Shown piece by piece: positions 37,237-47,809 of a DNA stretch of 64,000 nt. The stretch spans positions 1 to 64,000 of the forward strand of contig CAVYHD010000021.1 in the NCBI GenBank assembly GCA_963768075.1, written 5' to 3'. The position numbers and the translations under genes are program-made. A model generated the notes under the pieces. It saw nothing but the letters and a program-made list of their open reading frames with translations. It did not search any database and was not told where the DNA came from. Each line of letters begins with the position of its first letter. The first letter of the stretch is position 1. This DNA is from QHXW01 sp963768075 (GTDB lineage Bacteria; Acidobacteriota; Terriglobia; Bryobacterales; Bryobacteraceae).

Positions 37237-37422
37237 CTAGCCGTGGCCGAAATGCATCAGCCAGCCGATTCCGAATAGCGCCACTACAAAACATCCGAAA
37301 ACGTACAGACCGTAATTGAGCCGTTCCTTATCCGTGCGCTTGCTTACCACCCCAAGAACCACGGATGTAAACAGCGCGAACAGGAACGAAGCCTCGAAGT
37401 GCGAAAGGGTCATTTTGGGCAT
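37237..37422 (-). CDS. 61-residue two-helix membrane protein
   Basis: Start MPKMTLSHFEASFLFALFTS at 37422, where ATG overlaps the upstream stop as TAATG. Two hydrophobic helices (FEASFLFALFTSVVLGVV and YGLYVFGCFVVALFGIGWLM) are joined by a charged loop (SKRTDKERL). No known family. Coupling to the next gene suggests that the two membrane proteins work together. Confidence 0.65.
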   Translation of the reverse strand: MPKMTLSHFEASFLFALFTSVVLGVVSKRTDKERLNYGLYVFGCFVVALFGIGWLMHFGHG

Positions 37423-37841
37423 TAGCTCTTCCTCCCTCCAGCGATTTCGTAGGCGTCCACCATCGCCAGGATGTTGAGCAGCCCGGCGGTCACCAGAAAC
37501 TTGGTGCCGTAGTCGTGAACCGCGCCGGCCATGTCCGGTTGGGCATACCCGAGCCAAGTGGTCAGCAGGTACAGGATACCGGAAGCAATGTCGCCGACAA
37601 ATCCCCCGCAGTTGATCAGAATAGTGAGGATGTCCCCGGTTTGCGGCTTGAACATCGCGCCGCGCATCAGCAGACCGAGGGCGAACATGCAGGTGATCGA
37701 AGCCGCCAGCAGCACTCCCCGGCCACGGCGCTTCAACAGAAAGTGCCCGCCGCCAGGCACCAGCCAGCCGACCGCGACCGGCGTCAGCCAGACGTTCAGC
37801 GGCGGCATCGGCTCCTTTACCGCCTTCTCTTTTTCTGCCAT
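37422..37841 (-). CDS. Multi-helix membrane protein, DUF6677-like
   Basis: A 139-residue protein with a charged N-terminus and about four hydrophobic segments: VWLTPVAVGWLVPGGGHFLL, LLAASITCMFALGLLMRGAM, GGFVGDIASGILYLLTTWLG and KFLVTAGLLNILAMVDAYEI. The G-GHF-L-KR element and the C-terminal NxLxMxDAYEI recall TM2/DUF6677-type membrane proteins. Function unknown. Translationally coupled to the 61-residue membrane protein. Confidence 0.68.
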   Translation of the reverse strand: MAEKEKAVKEPMPPLNVWLTPVAVGWLVPGGGHFLLKRRGRGVLLAASITCMFALGLLMRGAMFKPQTGDILTILINCGGFVGDIASGILYLLTTWLGYAQPDMAGAVHDYGTKFLVTAGLLNILAMVDAYEIAGGRKS

Positions 37842-37894
37842 AGGTGAACTTTCATTGTAGCGCGGGCCTTAGAGCTACAATAACGGTGAAACGG

Positions 37895-38131
37895 ATGGGT
37901 TCGTTCCTACTATTGGCCTTGCTGGCTTCCGGTGAGGTGGAAAAATTGACGAAGCTCGTGACCGAGTCCGGCCGCGTGGTGGAAATGGCGATTCCGCCTT
38001 CCGAGCGGCTAGCTCCGCCACCGAAAATCGCACCCGGCGCCCCGCCGCTAGTCAGCTTCCGGCTTTTCGACGGCAGGATGCGCCACCGTTTCAGCGATCT
38101 CGATCTGGTCATGGACGATGCGGGCCATTAG
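37895..38131 (+). CDS. Small secreted hypothetical protein
   Basis: A 78-residue protein from the ATG at 37895, with a short signal-like segment (GSFLLLALLASGEVE) and a Pro-rich middle (IPPSERLAPPPKIAPGAPP). No family recognised. GGTGA at about 37884 is a plausible ribosome site; an upstream start at 37844 is less likely because it would overlap the promoter region of the divergent gene. It overlaps the TPR gene by 14 bp and leads a four-gene operon. Confidence 0.5.
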   Translation: MGSFLLLALLASGEVEKLTKLVTESGRVVEMAIPPSERLAPPPKIAPGAPPLVSFRLFDGRMRHRFSDLDLVMDDAGH

Positions 38132-39146
38132 CCTGGCTGCCGCCCTATTCATTGCAGCAGCTTACGGACAGGATCGGGTCGCGAATGGCATCGAAGAGTT
38201 CCGTCAGGGCAAGTACGGCGAGGCGCAAGTCACGCTAGAACAGGCACTTAGGCAGAAGCCTAGTGACCCTCACGCCCGTGTATTTCTCGCGCTCTCGCGG
38301 GCGGCGATGGGCGGGTGCGACGTGGCGGCGAACGACCTTTCGGAGGCTTTTTCGACGAGTCAGGATCCCGACCTTCGCCGGCTGGCGGGTCTCGCGCTGG
38401 CGCAGTGCCATCTGGCGCACAATCGCCTGGACGCAGCGTTACCTGTCGTGGTGGAGTTGGAAAAACAGTTCCCGGCCGACGCCGACGTTTTATACGAATC
38501 CGCGAAAGTGCACATGAAGGCCTGGAACGACGTGGTATTCCAGATGTTTCAGAAAACGCCCGCGTCGTACCGGGTGAACCAGGTCTCCGCCGAGATTTTC
38601 GAAGTGCAGGGACGGTACACCGATGCGGTAGCCGAATACCGCAAGGCGATCGAGAAGAATCCAGCCGCAATCAATCTTCACTTCCGGTTAGCGCGGGCTC
38701 TGCTGATGCAATCGCACACGCCGGCAGCGATGACCGAAGCGCGGGAGGAATTCGCCGCGGAACTGAAGCTGAATCCGAACGACGCCGTCGCAGAGTACGA
38801 GATCGGCCAGATTCTGCTGGCGGAAAACAAACCGCAGGAAGCGGCGCCGCGATTTGAGCGCGCTTTGGCATTGGCTCCCGATTTCGCCGAGGCGCTGATC
38901 GCCGTGGCCAGGATGCGGTCCGAGGCCAAGCGCTACGACGAAGCCATTCAACTATTGGAGCGGGCGGCGCGCCTGCAGCCGGAGAATGAATCCGTCCACT
39001 ACAACCTGATGCTCGCCTACCGCAATGCGGGGCGAAACGCGGACGCGATGCGCGAGAAAGACGTGATCGACAAACTGCAGCGTCCGCCAGCCGGCGAGTT
39101 CACGGAGTTTCTCAAGAAGCTCGGCGAAAAAGCCCCAAACCAGTGA
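38118..39146 (+). CDS. Secreted TPR-repeat protein
   Basis: A 342-residue protein with a signal peptide (RAISLAAALFIAAAYGQ) and repeated TPR-type helices: FRQGKYGEAQVTLEQALRQK, QGRYTDAVAEYRKAIEKNPA, ENKPQEAAPRFERALALAPD and EAKRYDEAIQLLERAARLQP. TPR domains mediate protein-protein contacts. The gene lies directly before an FG-GAP/ASPIC-UnbV gene with which it overlaps, a pairing seen often in Acidobacteriota. Partner and role unknown. Confidence 0.88.
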   Translation: MRAISLAAALFIAAAYGQDRVANGIEEFRQGKYGEAQVTLEQALRQKPSDPHARVFLALSRAAMGGCDVAANDLSEAFSTSQDPDLRRLAGLALAQCHLAHNRLDAALPVVVELEKQFPADADVLYESAKVHMKAWNDVVFQMFQKTPASYRVNQVSAEIFEVQGRYTDAVAEYRKAIEKNPAAINLHFRLARALLMQSHTPAAMTEAREEFAAELKLNPNDAVAEYEIGQILLAENKPQEAAPRFERALALAPDFAEALIAVARMRSEAKRYDEAIQLLERAARLQPENESVHYNLMLAYRNAGRNADAMREKDVIDKLQRPPAGEFTEFLKKLGEKAPNQ

Positions 39147-40776
39147 AACGCGCCGTCGTTTTCCTGATGGTGTCCGCGCTTGCGGCGGATTCTCCCGAGC
39201 TGCCGGATTTCCAAAACATCGCCGCGCAAGCAGGTCTGGTCCAGAGTTTTCCCAACGGCGGAACGGAGTCGAAAAAATACATTGTCGAAACCACCGGCAG
39301 CGGCGTGGCCTTCATTGACTACAACAACGACGGGCTGCTCGATATCTTCCTGCTTTCGGGTCCGGGCGGCACGAACCGTCTCTACCGGAACGAGGGGAAC
39401 GGCCATTTCACCGACGTCACAAAGGAGACGGGACTGAGAGCGACGGCTGGAGTCAAGGGGTCTGCGCCGGCGACTTCGATAACGACGGCTTCACTGATTT
39501 ATTGGTCACGTCATGGGGCGGCCTGGCTCTCTACCGGAATGTGGGCGGCCGCCGATTCGAGGACGTCACTGCCAAGGCCGGTTTAAAGCAAGCTCGCGCC
39601 CGCTTCAACACCGGGTGCGCATTTCTGGATTACGATAACGACGGGCGGCTTGACATTTTCGTCGCGAATTACGTGAAGTTTGATTTCGCCACTACGCCGA
39701 AGCCGGGCGAGAATCCCTATTGCTGGTATCGCGACATCGCAGTGAGCTGCGGCCCGCGCGGACTCCCGTTCGATCACAATATTCTGTATCACAACAACGG
39801 CGGCGGCACCTTCACGGATGTCTCCGACGCTTCGGGAATCTCGAAACCCAGCCAAAGCTACTGCCTTGGCGTGCTCACGGGCGATTTCAATCAGGATGGA
39901 CGAACCGATATTTTCGTCGCCTGCGACCAAACGCCCTCATTGCTGTATATCAATCGCGGCGACGGCACATTCAGCGAGGAGGCGCTCATGCGCGGCGCCG
40001 CGCTCGATGAGAACGGGAAAGCCATGTCGGGCATGGGGGCGACCTCCGCGGACTATGATGGCGACGGCAAGCCCGACATCTTCCGGTCGAATTTTTCCGA
40101 CGAACGCGAGACGCTTTACCACAACCGCGGCGGCGCAGATTTTGACGACGCCACCATCGCCGCGGGTCTGGCCCATAATACGCGCTGGGTGGGTTGGGGA
40201 TGCGGTTTCTTCGATTTCGACAACGACGGCTGGCAGGATCTACTGCTGGTGAACGGCCACGTGTTTCCCGAAGTGGATCGCCTGAAGATCGACATCCGCT
40301 ACAAGGACCGCGCGATCCTCTATCGCAACAACCGCAATGGTACGTTTACGGACATTTCCGAGGGCGCCGGCCCGGGGATTCTGGAGCGGCACGCCGCCCG
40401 CGGCGCGGCGTTTGGCGACTACGATAGCGACGGTTCGGTCGAAATCGTAGTGAATAACCAGAACGAGCCCCCCACGCTGCTGAAGGCGGCGCACAAGCCC
40501 GCGGGCCATTGGGCGATCCTGAAGCTGGAAGGCGTTAAATCGAATCGCAGCGCGCTGGGCGCTCAGGTTCGCGTGACGGCGGATGGGCACACACAAATCG
40601 AGGAAGTGCGCAGCGGCGGGAGCTACCTTTCGCAGAACGATCTGCGCCTGCATTTCGGGCTGGGGTCTGCTACAAAGATGGATAGGGTCGAGATCCGGTG
40701 GCCGAGCGGAATCCGGCAAGTGGAACTCAACCTCGATGCGGGCCGTGTGATCACGCTCCGCGAGCCGATAGAATGA
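39143..40776 (+). CDS. FG-GAP/VCBS ASPIC-UnbV (CRTAC1-like) secreted protein, one frameshift
   Basis: About 540 residues. It starts with GTG overlapping the TPR stop, then a signal peptide (KRAVVFLMVSALAADSPELP). FG-GAP repeats with Ca-binding Asp loops recur: DYNNDGLLDIFLLSGPGG, DYDNDGRLDIFVANYVKF, DFNQDGRTDIFVACDQTP, DYDGDGKPDIFRSNFSDE and DFDNDGWQDLLLVNGHVF. The C-terminal ASPIC/UnbV domain has LEGVKSNRSALGAQVRVTAD and VEIRWPSGIRQVE. A slip near 39450 breaks one repeat (CAGDFDNDGFTDLLVTSWGG in the restored frame). The family forms extracellular beta-propellers. Confidence 0.88.
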
Positions 40777-41288
40777 CACTGGTGATCCCGCGTAAGACCT
40801 ACGCCGGTTTGACGCTTCTTCTGCTGCTGGCCGTCTGCTGCGCGGCGGGCGATTCATCGATGGACCGCTCGACGCTGCGCGGTCTCAAAGCCATGAAGGT
40901 GGTGGTGGACTCGCCCGGCCCCGATATGGAGCGGGAGGGCGTGGATCGCGATCACTTACGCAATACGATCGAGCAAAAGCTGCGGGACGCGGGAATCATC
41001 ATCGACAACGATGCGGTCGAGTTTCTGGGCCTCACGATCTCCTCGGCGCGAGGTCCGCGGAGGCCGCTGCTGTCAAAAGCGCCCGTTTCCCTCGTGGTCG
41101 GAATCGGGTTGTATCAGATCGTTTTGTTGAACCGCGACAAGACGGTGAAGACCGTGACCGAGACCTGGGGTGACGAGAGAGTGGCGCCAGCGGCTCCACG
41201 AGCGATAGAGCGCACGGTTTCGGACGCTGTGGATGACCTGGTGAGCGAGTTTGTCAACGCGTACCGCGCGGTAAATTCCAAACAGTAA
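40773..41288 (+). CDS. Secreted or lipid-anchored hypothetical protein
   Basis: A 171-residue protein. The ATG at 40773 overlaps the previous stop as ATGA. It has a hydrophobic N-terminus (YAGLTLLLLLAVCCAAGDSS); LLAVCCAAG could be a lipobox. The body has no recognised domain; it contains VDRDHLRNTIEQKLRDAGII and ends in a helical ERTVSDAVDDLVSEFVNAY. The layout (conserved amphipathic repeat, then a long C-terminal helix) recalls small periplasmic proteins. Last gene of the TPR/ASPIC operon. Confidence 0.6.
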   Translation: MTLVIPRKTYAGLTLLLLLAVCCAAGDSSMDRSTLRGLKAMKVVVDSPGPDMEREGVDRDHLRNTIEQKLRDAGIIIDNDAVEFLGLTISSARGPRRPLLSKAPVSLVVGIGLYQIVLLNRDKTVKTVTETWGDERVAPAAPRAIERTVSDAVDDLVSEFVNAYRAVNSKQ

Positions 41289-41291
41289 TAG

Positions 41292-42656
41292 TCAACCCGC
41301 AGCCGCGTACTGGGCCGCCATGGCGTGGACTTTGCGGGTCCATACGGCGAGCAGAACCGAACCGATCAAAATGAGCGCGACGCAGAGCCCGATCCAAAGT
41401 CCCACGGCGCCCCATCCCAGGACGAAACAAAGCACATAACCTAAGGGCAGGCCGAGCAACCAATAGAGCAGCAGGTGGCAGAGCATGGGTGTGCGAGTAT
41501 CGCCGGTGCCGCGGAGCGCGCCGGTAGCGACGGCTTGTAATCCGTCAAAAAGCTGGAACGCCGCTGCTACAGCCAGCAATGAGACGGCGGTCCGGATCAC
41601 GGCACGGTCGGTCGTGAAAACACGCGCTACGTACTGAGGCGCGGTGACGAGAACCACGCCGGCAGCGGTCATGAACGCGGCACCGAGGCCCATGGCGGTC
41701 CACCCGGCGCGTCCGGCGGCGTGCACATCGCCACGGCCGAGCGCCTGCCCAACGCGCACCGCGGCGGCGGAACTGATGCCGAGCGGCACCATATAAGTGA
41801 AGCTCGCGACATTGAGCGCGATCTGGTGCGCAGCCAGCGAGAGCGGATCAAGGGTACCGATGAGCGCGGTGGCCGCCGCGAAGACGCCGACTTCGAGCGA
41901 AATCTGAGTCGCCGCCGGGAGCCCCAGGTGGACCAGCTCGCCGATCCGTTTGAAATCGAGCGCAAGCGGCGTATCCAACAGGCCGGTGTGCCTGCCGGCA
42001 GCGTCATAGAACACGTAGACGATGAGCACCAGGACCATGTAAATGCGCGAAATGCACGTGGCCCAGCCAGAGCCCTCCGCGCCCATGGCCCGCGCGCCGA
42101 AATGTCCATAGACCAGAATCCAGTTCCCCGCCACATTCACCAGGTTCGCCGTGACCAGAGCGAACATGATAGGCGTGACGCGATTCATGGCTTGTAAATA
42201 CCGGCGCAGGGCAAAATACAACAAAAGTGGAAAGGTACTCCACAAGATCGCCTTCAAATACGGCACGGCTTCGCGCAGCACCGAGGGATTGATTCCGAAT
42301 CGCTCCAGCAGCGGAACCCAGCACCAGGTCAGCAGCATCAGCAGCGGCGCGAGCGGCAGACTGAAATAGATGGCGCTGACCAGAGAGCGGTGGCAGTCCA
42401 TCAGCCGGCGGGCGCCATAGGCTTGTGAAACCAACGTATCCAGACCGAGCATCAAGCCGCTGCCGAACATGGCTACCGCGTAAAAGAGCACGCCGCCCAG
42501 GCTCACTGCGCCGATGGCCTGCGCGCTGACGCGGCCGACCATCATGGTGTCGACAATGCCCATGCCCATCCAGCCCAATTCCGCCATCACCAGAGGAGTG
42601 GCGAGCCGGAGCATGGGACGGAGCTCCTGCCGAAGAGTAGCGAGGTAGCGAATCAC
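41292..42656 (-). CDS. MATE-family multidrug efflux transporter
   Basis: A 454-residue inner-membrane protein with 12 hydrophobic segments in two halves. Typical MATE features are the start LRLATPLVMAELGWMGMGIV with DTMMVGRVSAQAIGAVSLGG, and the second half's LGLPAATQISLEVGVFAAAT with LIGTLDPLSLAAHQIALNVA and VRVGQALGRGDVHAAGRAGW. It exports cationic drugs or metabolites with Na+ or H+ antiport. Starts with GTG at 42656. Substrate not predictable. Confidence 0.92.
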   Translation of the reverse strand: MIRYLATLRQELRPMLRLATPLVMAELGWMGMGIVDTMMVGRVSAQAIGAVSLGGVLFYAVAMFGSGLMLGLDTLVSQAYGARRLMDCHRSLVSAIYFSLPLAPLLMLLTWCWVPLLERFGINPSVLREAVPYLKAILWSTFPLLLYFALRRYLQAMNRVTPIMFALVTANLVNVAGNWILVYGHFGARAMGAEGSGWATCISRIYMVLVLIVYVFYDAAGRHTGLLDTPLALDFKRIGELVHLGLPAATQISLEVGVFAAATALIGTLDPLSLAAHQIALNVASFTYMVPLGISSAAAVRVGQALGRGDVHAAGRAGWTAMGLGAAFMTAAGVVLVTAPQYVARVFTTDRAVIRTAVSLLAVAAAFQLFDGLQAVATGALRGTGDTRTPMLCHLLLYWLLGLPLGYVLCFVLGWGAVGLWIGLCVALILIGSVLLAVWTRKVHAMAAQYAAAG

Positions 42657-42792
42657 AATGGCCGCCTTGGGGCGAAGAGCGAGAAAACGCGCTAGACTTT
42701 CACGATCGTAACATGCCGGCGCACGAGCGGCCGGGTTTCCAACTGCTCTACGATGCCGCGAACGCCACCGTCAAAGGGGAGTTCCGGCTGAC

Positions 42793-43836
42793 TCAATAGG
42801 CTTCGTCGGCGGAGCGCACTTTCCCGGAGAAGCGGCGATGGGTGAAAACAAAATAGCCGATCGCGAGCGCGATGCCGGGGATGAACCACCAGAGACCGAC
42901 GCGAAGTCCGTAGCTGGCGGCGGCCGCATTCGAAATGGTCAGCCCAAACCGCGGATCAGCGCGTGACGGCAGCACATACGGGTAAAGACCAAGAGCCGCG
43001 CTCACCAGCATGGCGGCAATGAACGCCGAGGAAGCCAGAAATGGGGCGGAGGTGCGCCGTGGGATCCACAGACGCACCAGGGCAAGGGCTATCAAGGCCA
43101 CCGCCGGAAACACATAGCCCCACGGACGCGCCGAGAAGCTGGCCGCGAGCTGCGGCTGGACCAGGAAGCTCAAGCCGGTAATGAGCACCACCAGAATCAC
43201 GACTGCCCACCACGTTCGCGCCGCCAGCCGCCGGCATCTTACCTCGAGCGGTCCTTCGGTCTTCAGCGCGACCCAGAGTGCACCGTGCAGCATCAGCGTG
43301 GCAAAGGCCGCGGCGCCGATGGCGACGGTATACCAGTCCAAAATACCGAGTGCGCCGTTGACTCCGAAATCGGTCCACAGGGGCAAGAAGAAGAAGCCAG
43401 AGGCGTCGAGTGGCACACCGCGTACGACATTTCCCAAGGCCGCGCCGAAGAATATCGCGAGCAACGCGCTCGCACCACCGAAGACCACGTCCCAGAGCGG
43501 CCGCCAGACGGGGCTCTCCACGTGACTGCGAAATTCGATCGAGATGCCGCGCAGCATGAGCAGCCACAGCACCATCATCAGCGGCAGATAAAAGCCGCTG
43601 AAGCTGGCGGCGTAGAGCGCCGGAAAAGCGAAGTACAGCGTGCCGCCGCCGGCGAGCAGCCACACTTCATTGCCGTCCCAAAACGGACCGATGGACTGGA
43701 GGACCTGCCGGCGCTCGTCGTCCGACCGCGCTACGAACAGGTGAATGATTCCCGCGCCGAGATCATAGCCGTCAAGAACCACGTAGGTGGCGATCATCAG
43801 AGCCACGAAACAAAACCAGAGAGTTTCGAGCATCAC
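42793..43836 (-). CDS. cydB: Cytochrome bd ubiquinol oxidase subunit II
   Basis: A 347-residue membrane subunit of the bd-type quinol oxidase. The family start LETLWFCFVALMIATYVVLD with GYDLGAGIIHLFVARSDDER, the SIGPFWDGNEVWLLAGGGTL stretch, and repeated hydrophobic helices are clear. It lies 9 bp after cydA. A 34-codon TTG-initiated ORF overlaps its stop (42692-42796) but has no transmembrane segment, so it is not a CydX candidate. Confidence 0.95.
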   Translation of the reverse strand: MMLETLWFCFVALMIATYVVLDGYDLGAGIIHLFVARSDDERRQVLQSIGPFWDGNEVWLLAGGGTLYFAFPALYAASFSGFYLPLMMVLWLLMLRGISIEFRSHVESPVWRPLWDVVFGGASALLAIFFGAALGNVVRGVPLDASGFFFLPLWTDFGVNGALGILDWYTVAIGAAAFATLMLHGALWVALKTEGPLEVRCRRLAARTWWAVVILVVLITGLSFLVQPQLAASFSARPWGYVFPAVALIALALVRLWIPRRTSAPFLASSAFIAAMLVSAALGLYPYVLPSRADPRFGLTISNAAAASYGLRVGLWWFIPGIALAIGYFVFTHRRFSGKVRSADEAY

Positions 43837-43845
43837 GATTTCTCC

Positions 43846-45189
<1,344 letters not shown>

Positions 45190-45256
45190 GGCGATGCTTT
45201 CAGCTTACATCTGCGTCTGCGCACCGTTTGTTTAGTGTATGCTGAATCTCGGCGCC

Positions 45257-45616
45257 ATGTCGTTGCAGATCGAGACCAAACGGATCGAGCCGGACATCAC
45301 TCTCGTGGAGTTGACCGGAAAGATCTCACTCGGCCGGGAAAGTCAACGGATCGAAACCGTGATACAGGATCTGCTACGGCAAGACGAGAAGAAGATCGTG
45401 TTGGACATCTCGCGCGTCGACCATTTGGACAGCACCGGCATCGGTATCCTGGCTTACTGTTTCGGAACCATGAACCGGATTGGCGGAGAAATGCGGATCG
45501 CGGGCGCCCAGGGCAAGGTGCTGCACCTGCTTCAGATTACCCGCTTGGACAACGTGCTGCCACTGTACAGTTCGGTAGAAACAGCCTGCACCGGCTTAGG
45601 CGCCAAGCCGGGCTAG
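45257..45616 (+). CDS. STAS-domain protein (anti-sigma factor antagonist-like)
   Basis: About 119 residues from the ATG at 45257 (an upstream in-frame ATG lies at 45239). The STAS fold is clear: TLVELTGKISLGRESQRIET, KKIVLDISRVDHLDSTGIGI with the phosphorylatable Ser in DSTG, then LQITRLDNVLPLYSSVETA. Single-domain STAS proteins are switched by serine phosphorylation and act in partner-switching control of sigma factors. No cognate kinase or phosphatase gene is visible. It lies before an MCE gene. Confidence 0.88.
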   Translation: MSLQIETKRIEPDITLVELTGKISLGRESQRIETVIQDLLRQDEKKIVLDISRVDHLDSTGIGILAYCFGTMNRIGGEMRIAGAQGKVLHLLQITRLDNVLPLYSSVETACTGLGAKPG

Positions 45617-45677
45617 CTGGCGTGGCAATCCCTTTCTGGCCCCTGGAATCAGCCACAATGAAACATAGCGCCGGCTT

Positions 45678-46730
45678 ATGCCATCCACCGCAGAGGTAGC
45701 CTGGGCGAAGGTTCGCGTCGCCACTATGATTGGCTGCGCCCTCAGTATCCTGTCCCTGTTGTGTTATCTGCTGCTGGGCGGTGCAGACGCCTTTCAGCCG
45801 GCCGTGACCGTTTTCGGCTACATGCCGGATCTTGGGGGGCTGGCGAGAAAATCCGCGGTGCAGTTCAACGGAGTCAAGGTGGGCGAGGTGACGGAAACCG
45901 CTCTTACCGGCCTGAAGGATCAAAAGAAGATCGTGCGCATCGACATGGCGATCAGGCGCCGTTATCTGGCCGCCATTCCCGAGGATTCCACGCTCGAAGT
46001 AACCGCGCAAAACGTTCTGGGTGACAAATTCGTCAACATCAACGAAGGCAAGAGTCCGCGCCACTTGGCGGCCGGGGATGAGCTGATCACGCCGCCGCCG
46101 CCTAACATCAATCCGGCGGACCTGATCAACGGGGGACGTGAGATCCTCAAGCAGGTCGACGCGGTGGTCCATGACATCGAAACCGGTCATGGCAACGTTG
46201 GAAACCTGGTTAAAGGCGAAGAAGTCTACGATAGCCTGCTAAGTAAGATCACCGAATTTCAGAGGGCAATTCATGCGGTGAGCGACAGGGGCACCCCAAC
46301 CGGGCGGTTGCTGTACGACGAAGCTTATTATGACGAGCTTCAAGCGCCGGTGAAGCGTCTCAGCAAGCAGTTGGAGGACTTGCGGGCCGGCCAGGGAACG
46401 GGCGGAAAGTTTCTGAAGGACCCAGCGCAATACAATCGGCTGCGCAAATACATCGGCGATCTCAACCGTGCGCTCGCGGACCTCAATGCAGGGAAAGGTC
46501 CGAACGGGCAATTACTCAAGGATGACGAGCTTTACCGGAGGATCAGCCGGCTCGTCGTAAACCTGAATGCCGAGGTGGACGCGCTGAACTCCGGCCAAGG
46601 CGCCCTGGGGCAACTAATGGTCGATTCCAGTCTCTACGAGAGCCTGCACGGCTCCACGAAGACTCTGCAAGACACATTCCGCGCCGTGCGAGAGAACCCG
46701 CAGAAGTTTCTGGGCAAAAAGGTCTTCTAG
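45678..46730 (+). CDS. MCE-domain (MlaD-like) protein with tandem repeats
   Basis: A 350-residue inner-membrane-anchored lipid-transport protein. One N-terminal helix (RVATMIGCALSILSLLCYLL) is followed by an MCE domain (~residues 40-145): YMPDLGGLARKSAVQFNGVK with VGEVTETALTGLKDQ, and SPRHLAAGDELITP at its end. The C-terminal ~200 residues hold about five repeats of ~35 residues with the pattern G.G..G.L..D...Y..L and a helix (e.g. GTGGKFLKDPAQYNRLRKYI, GPNGQLLKDDELYRRISRLV). MCE proteins form hexameric pores or tunnels for lipids between membranes. No permease or ATPase partner is adjacent. Confidence 0.86.
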   Translation: MPSTAEVAWAKVRVATMIGCALSILSLLCYLLLGGADAFQPAVTVFGYMPDLGGLARKSAVQFNGVKVGEVTETALTGLKDQKKIVRIDMAIRRRYLAAIPEDSTLEVTAQNVLGDKFVNINEGKSPRHLAAGDELITPPPPNINPADLINGGREILKQVDAVVHDIETGHGNVGNLVKGEEVYDSLLSKITEFQRAIHAVSDRGTPTGRLLYDEAYYDELQAPVKRLSKQLEDLRAGQGTGGKFLKDPAQYNRLRKYIGDLNRALADLNAGKGPNGQLLKDDELYRRISRLVVNLNAEVDALNSGQGALGQLMVDSSLYESLHGSTKTLQDTFRAVRENPQKFLGKKVF

Positions 46731-46747
46731 CGGCGGCGTGAGGGTGG

Positions 46748-47083
46748 TTAGAGCAGCCACCGCAATAGCATGTGAACCAGGCTCAGCAGGATTGCGCCCA
46801 GAATCGCCGGAAGGAATCCTTTCACGCGAAACCCCGACATCAACGCGGCGGCCAGTTTAAGCATCAGCGCATTGATCACGATAAGAAACGCGCCCAGAGT
46901 GATCAGGGTCAACGGGAAGGTGACGATCTTGAGAAAAAAACCCAGGGTCGCGTTGACCAGTCCGATCACCAACGCCGCGATCAGCGCAGTGCCGAAACCG
47001 GCGATCTCGATTCCCGGTACGATGGCCGCCACAATAGCCAGGCTTACCGCGCTCAACAGCCAGTTGACGAGCAGGTACCGCAT
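46748..47083 (-). CDS. PF04020 (phage-holin-4-like) membrane protein
   Basis: A 111-residue membrane protein from the ATG at 47083. Hydrophobic helices are YLLVNWLLSAVSLAIVAAIV, FGTALIAALVIGLVNATLGF and PLTLITLGAFLIVINALMLK, with the family pattern PGIEIAGF and TFPLTLITLGAFLIVINALM. A C-terminal helix (LPAILGAILLSLVHMLLRWL) follows. The family is common in bacteria and its function is unclear; the holin name is historical. Divergent from the DUF72 gene, 18 bp apart. Confidence 0.86.
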   Translation of the reverse strand: MRYLLVNWLLSAVSLAIVAAIVPGIEIAGFGTALIAALVIGLVNATLGFFLKIVTFPLTLITLGAFLIVINALMLKLAAALMSGFRVKGFLPAILGAILLSLVHMLLRWLL

Positions 47084-47101
47084 GGTTTTCGATTGTACTC
47101 T

Positions 47102-47809
47102 ATGGCGCAACTCTTTACTGGCACGTCCGGATTCGCGTATCCAGGCTGGAAACCGCGTTTCTACCCGGCCAATCTGCCCGGCAAGAAGTTTCTCGAACAT
47201 TACTCGAGCCGCCTCAACTGCGTTGAGATCAACTACACGTTTCGCCGGCTCCCGGCTGCCACCACCCTAGAGAATTGGGTGACTGCGACGCCCGCAAGCT
47301 TTCGTTTTGCGTGCAAGGCGAACCAGCGAATCACACATATCCTTCGACTCAAAGATACTGCCGCCGCGGTCGAGTTGTTCTTCCGCTCCATCGACCCCCT
47401 ACGCTCCGCGCGACGGCTGGGCCCGATTCTGTTTCAACTTCCGCCCAATTTAAAGTTCGACCTAACATTGCTGAATGACTTTCTCACGCTTCTGCCATCC
47501 GACTTACGTTGCAGCATCGAATTCCGCCACACATCCTGGCTACAGGAAGCGGTGTACAACGCCCTGAGCAGACAGAACATTTCATTGTGCGTGGCTGAAT
47601 CCGAGAAACTGGAAATTCCCGAGGTAATTACGGCGGACTTTGTTTACTATAGGCTCAGGAAGCCAGAGTATTCCGAAGAGGAACGTAAGTTGATCGCGGA
47701 ACGGGCGAGGGAGTTACTCGCGCAGGACAAAGATCTTTATCTGTTCTTCAAGCACGAAGACACGCCGGAAGGCGCACTCTATGCCGAGGAATTAGCGTCC
47801 GCCTTGTGA
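47102..47809 (+). CDS. DUF72 family protein
   Basis: A 235-residue TIM-barrel-like protein. The start AQLFTGTSGFAYPGWKPRFY with PANLPGKKFLEHYS, the ASFRFACKANQRITH stretch, LGPILFQLPPNLKFDLTLLN, RCSIEFRHTSWLQEAVY and the C-terminal DLYLFFKHEDTPEGALYA match DUF72. Function unknown. The 3' end overlaps the Ku gene on the other strand by 18 bp. Confidence 0.92.
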   Translation: MAQLFTGTSGFAYPGWKPRFYPANLPGKKFLEHYSSRLNCVEINYTFRRLPAATTLENWVTATPASFRFACKANQRITHILRLKDTAAAVELFFRSIDPLRSARRLGPILFQLPPNLKFDLTLLNDFLTLLPSDLRCSIEFRHTSWLQEAVYNALSRQNISLCVAESEKLEIPEVITADFVYYRLRKPEYSEEERKLIAERARELLAQDKDLYLFFKHEDTPEGALYAEELASAL

